64,000 nt of DNA, taken from Phoenix dactylifera. Its lineage: Eukaryota > Streptophyta > Magnoliopsida > Arecales > Arecaceae. The translations under genes and the position numbers were made by a program. This document shows, one piece after another, positions 63,646 through 64,000 of the stretch. Every line of letters starts with the position of its first letter. The stretch's first letter is position 1. The notes below the pieces were generated by a model that saw only the letters and a program-made list of their open reading frames with translations, had not been told where the DNA came from and ran no database searches. The stretch spans positions 27,227,146-27,291,145 of the forward strand of contig NC_052399.1 of NCBI RefSeq assembly GCF_009389715.1. Reading direction: 5' to 3'.

Positions 63646-64000
63646 CTTTGCTTCTCTTTCATGCAGTCATCCACAAAGTCCTTTTCCAAGTTAATTATTT
63701 GTTTTGAGTGTGCCATCGGTTTTGGCTCATATACGAAGTCGTCAATTTCAATACTTAATTTCTTTTTAGGTGGGCAAGGCCGATGAAGCCGTTAGGTATG
63801 GGTTTCAAAGAACTATAATGATTACCTCTACAGTACTGCGCCTGAAGTTCAAACAGTACAAACTAAAAGTTCATGAAAGCATAGTTTTCCTAATCATACG
63901 TCTTGAGAAAATTGCAATAGGGAGGATCAGGAAACAGTCCATGTGCATTCTGTGGGAGCAATTAAACCATGCCACTGAAGTCATGCTATAGATGATATCA
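63646..64000. other. Right edge, unassigned
   Basis: TTTCTTTTTAGGTGGGCAAG near 63760 resembles a splice acceptor and the following frame (63770-63991) stays open. No domain is recognised, so an exon of a gene extending beyond the window is possible but unsupported. Confidence 0.2.

Overview
This is a plant nuclear window. Spliced GT-AG genes sit in AT-rich, transposon-filled intergenic DNA, and the coding exons are GC-rich at their 5' ends. The style of the TRIM/LTR elements and the palm-like codon usage suggest a monocot, perhaps a palm. That placement is inference; no organism label is visible in the sequence.

Five protein-coding genes and one tRNA gene are well supported. (1) 3125-4411 minus: a three-exon Aha1-type activator of Hsp90 ATPase, with a TATA-like box and a cluster of heat-shock-element half-sites directly upstream. 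(2) 9905-9986 minus: tRNA-Ser(GCT) with a poly-T terminator. It lies head to head with (3) 10214-11218 plus, an intronless RING-H2 E3 ubiquitin ligase with an N-terminal zinc ribbon. (4, 5) 25263-25496 and 29943-30218, both plus: a duplicated pair of genes for small single-membrane-span proteins, each with its own TATA box. I do not know their function. (6) 49669-52032 plus: a five-exon TRICHOME BIREFRINGENCE(-LIKE) wall polysaccharide O-acetyltransferase-type protein. No operon-like or biosynthetic link joins these genes; they are independent housekeeping, signalling and cell-wall genes.

The rest is mostly mobile DNA, much of it with readable boundaries. There are TRIM elements at 6240-6678, 7986-8590, 14323-14732 and 56695-57105. 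A hAT non-autonomous element at 23538-24398 has a perfect 8-bp target duplication. Two TTA-flanked PIF/Harbinger-like elements lie at 35001-35466 and 40373-41460. A small MITE at 15118-15299 is flanked by TAGTAA. Two 3' ends of one LINE family carry an RNase H domain (20478-22500 minus and 58990-59545 plus). Plastid psbB and rpoA fragments are fused at 26589-27065.

The most striking structure is at 60343-61502. It is a GC-rich TRIM array of 374-bp units, almost identical to each other, whose outermost LTR is a chimera with a different sequence. The whole composite is flanked by a perfect 5-bp duplication (GGTAT) and is nested inside an older, decayed TRIM of another family. Several TRIM families in the window share the LTR box TAGTCCCACATCG. 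I saw no CRISPR array, bacterial operon or complete autonomous transposon.
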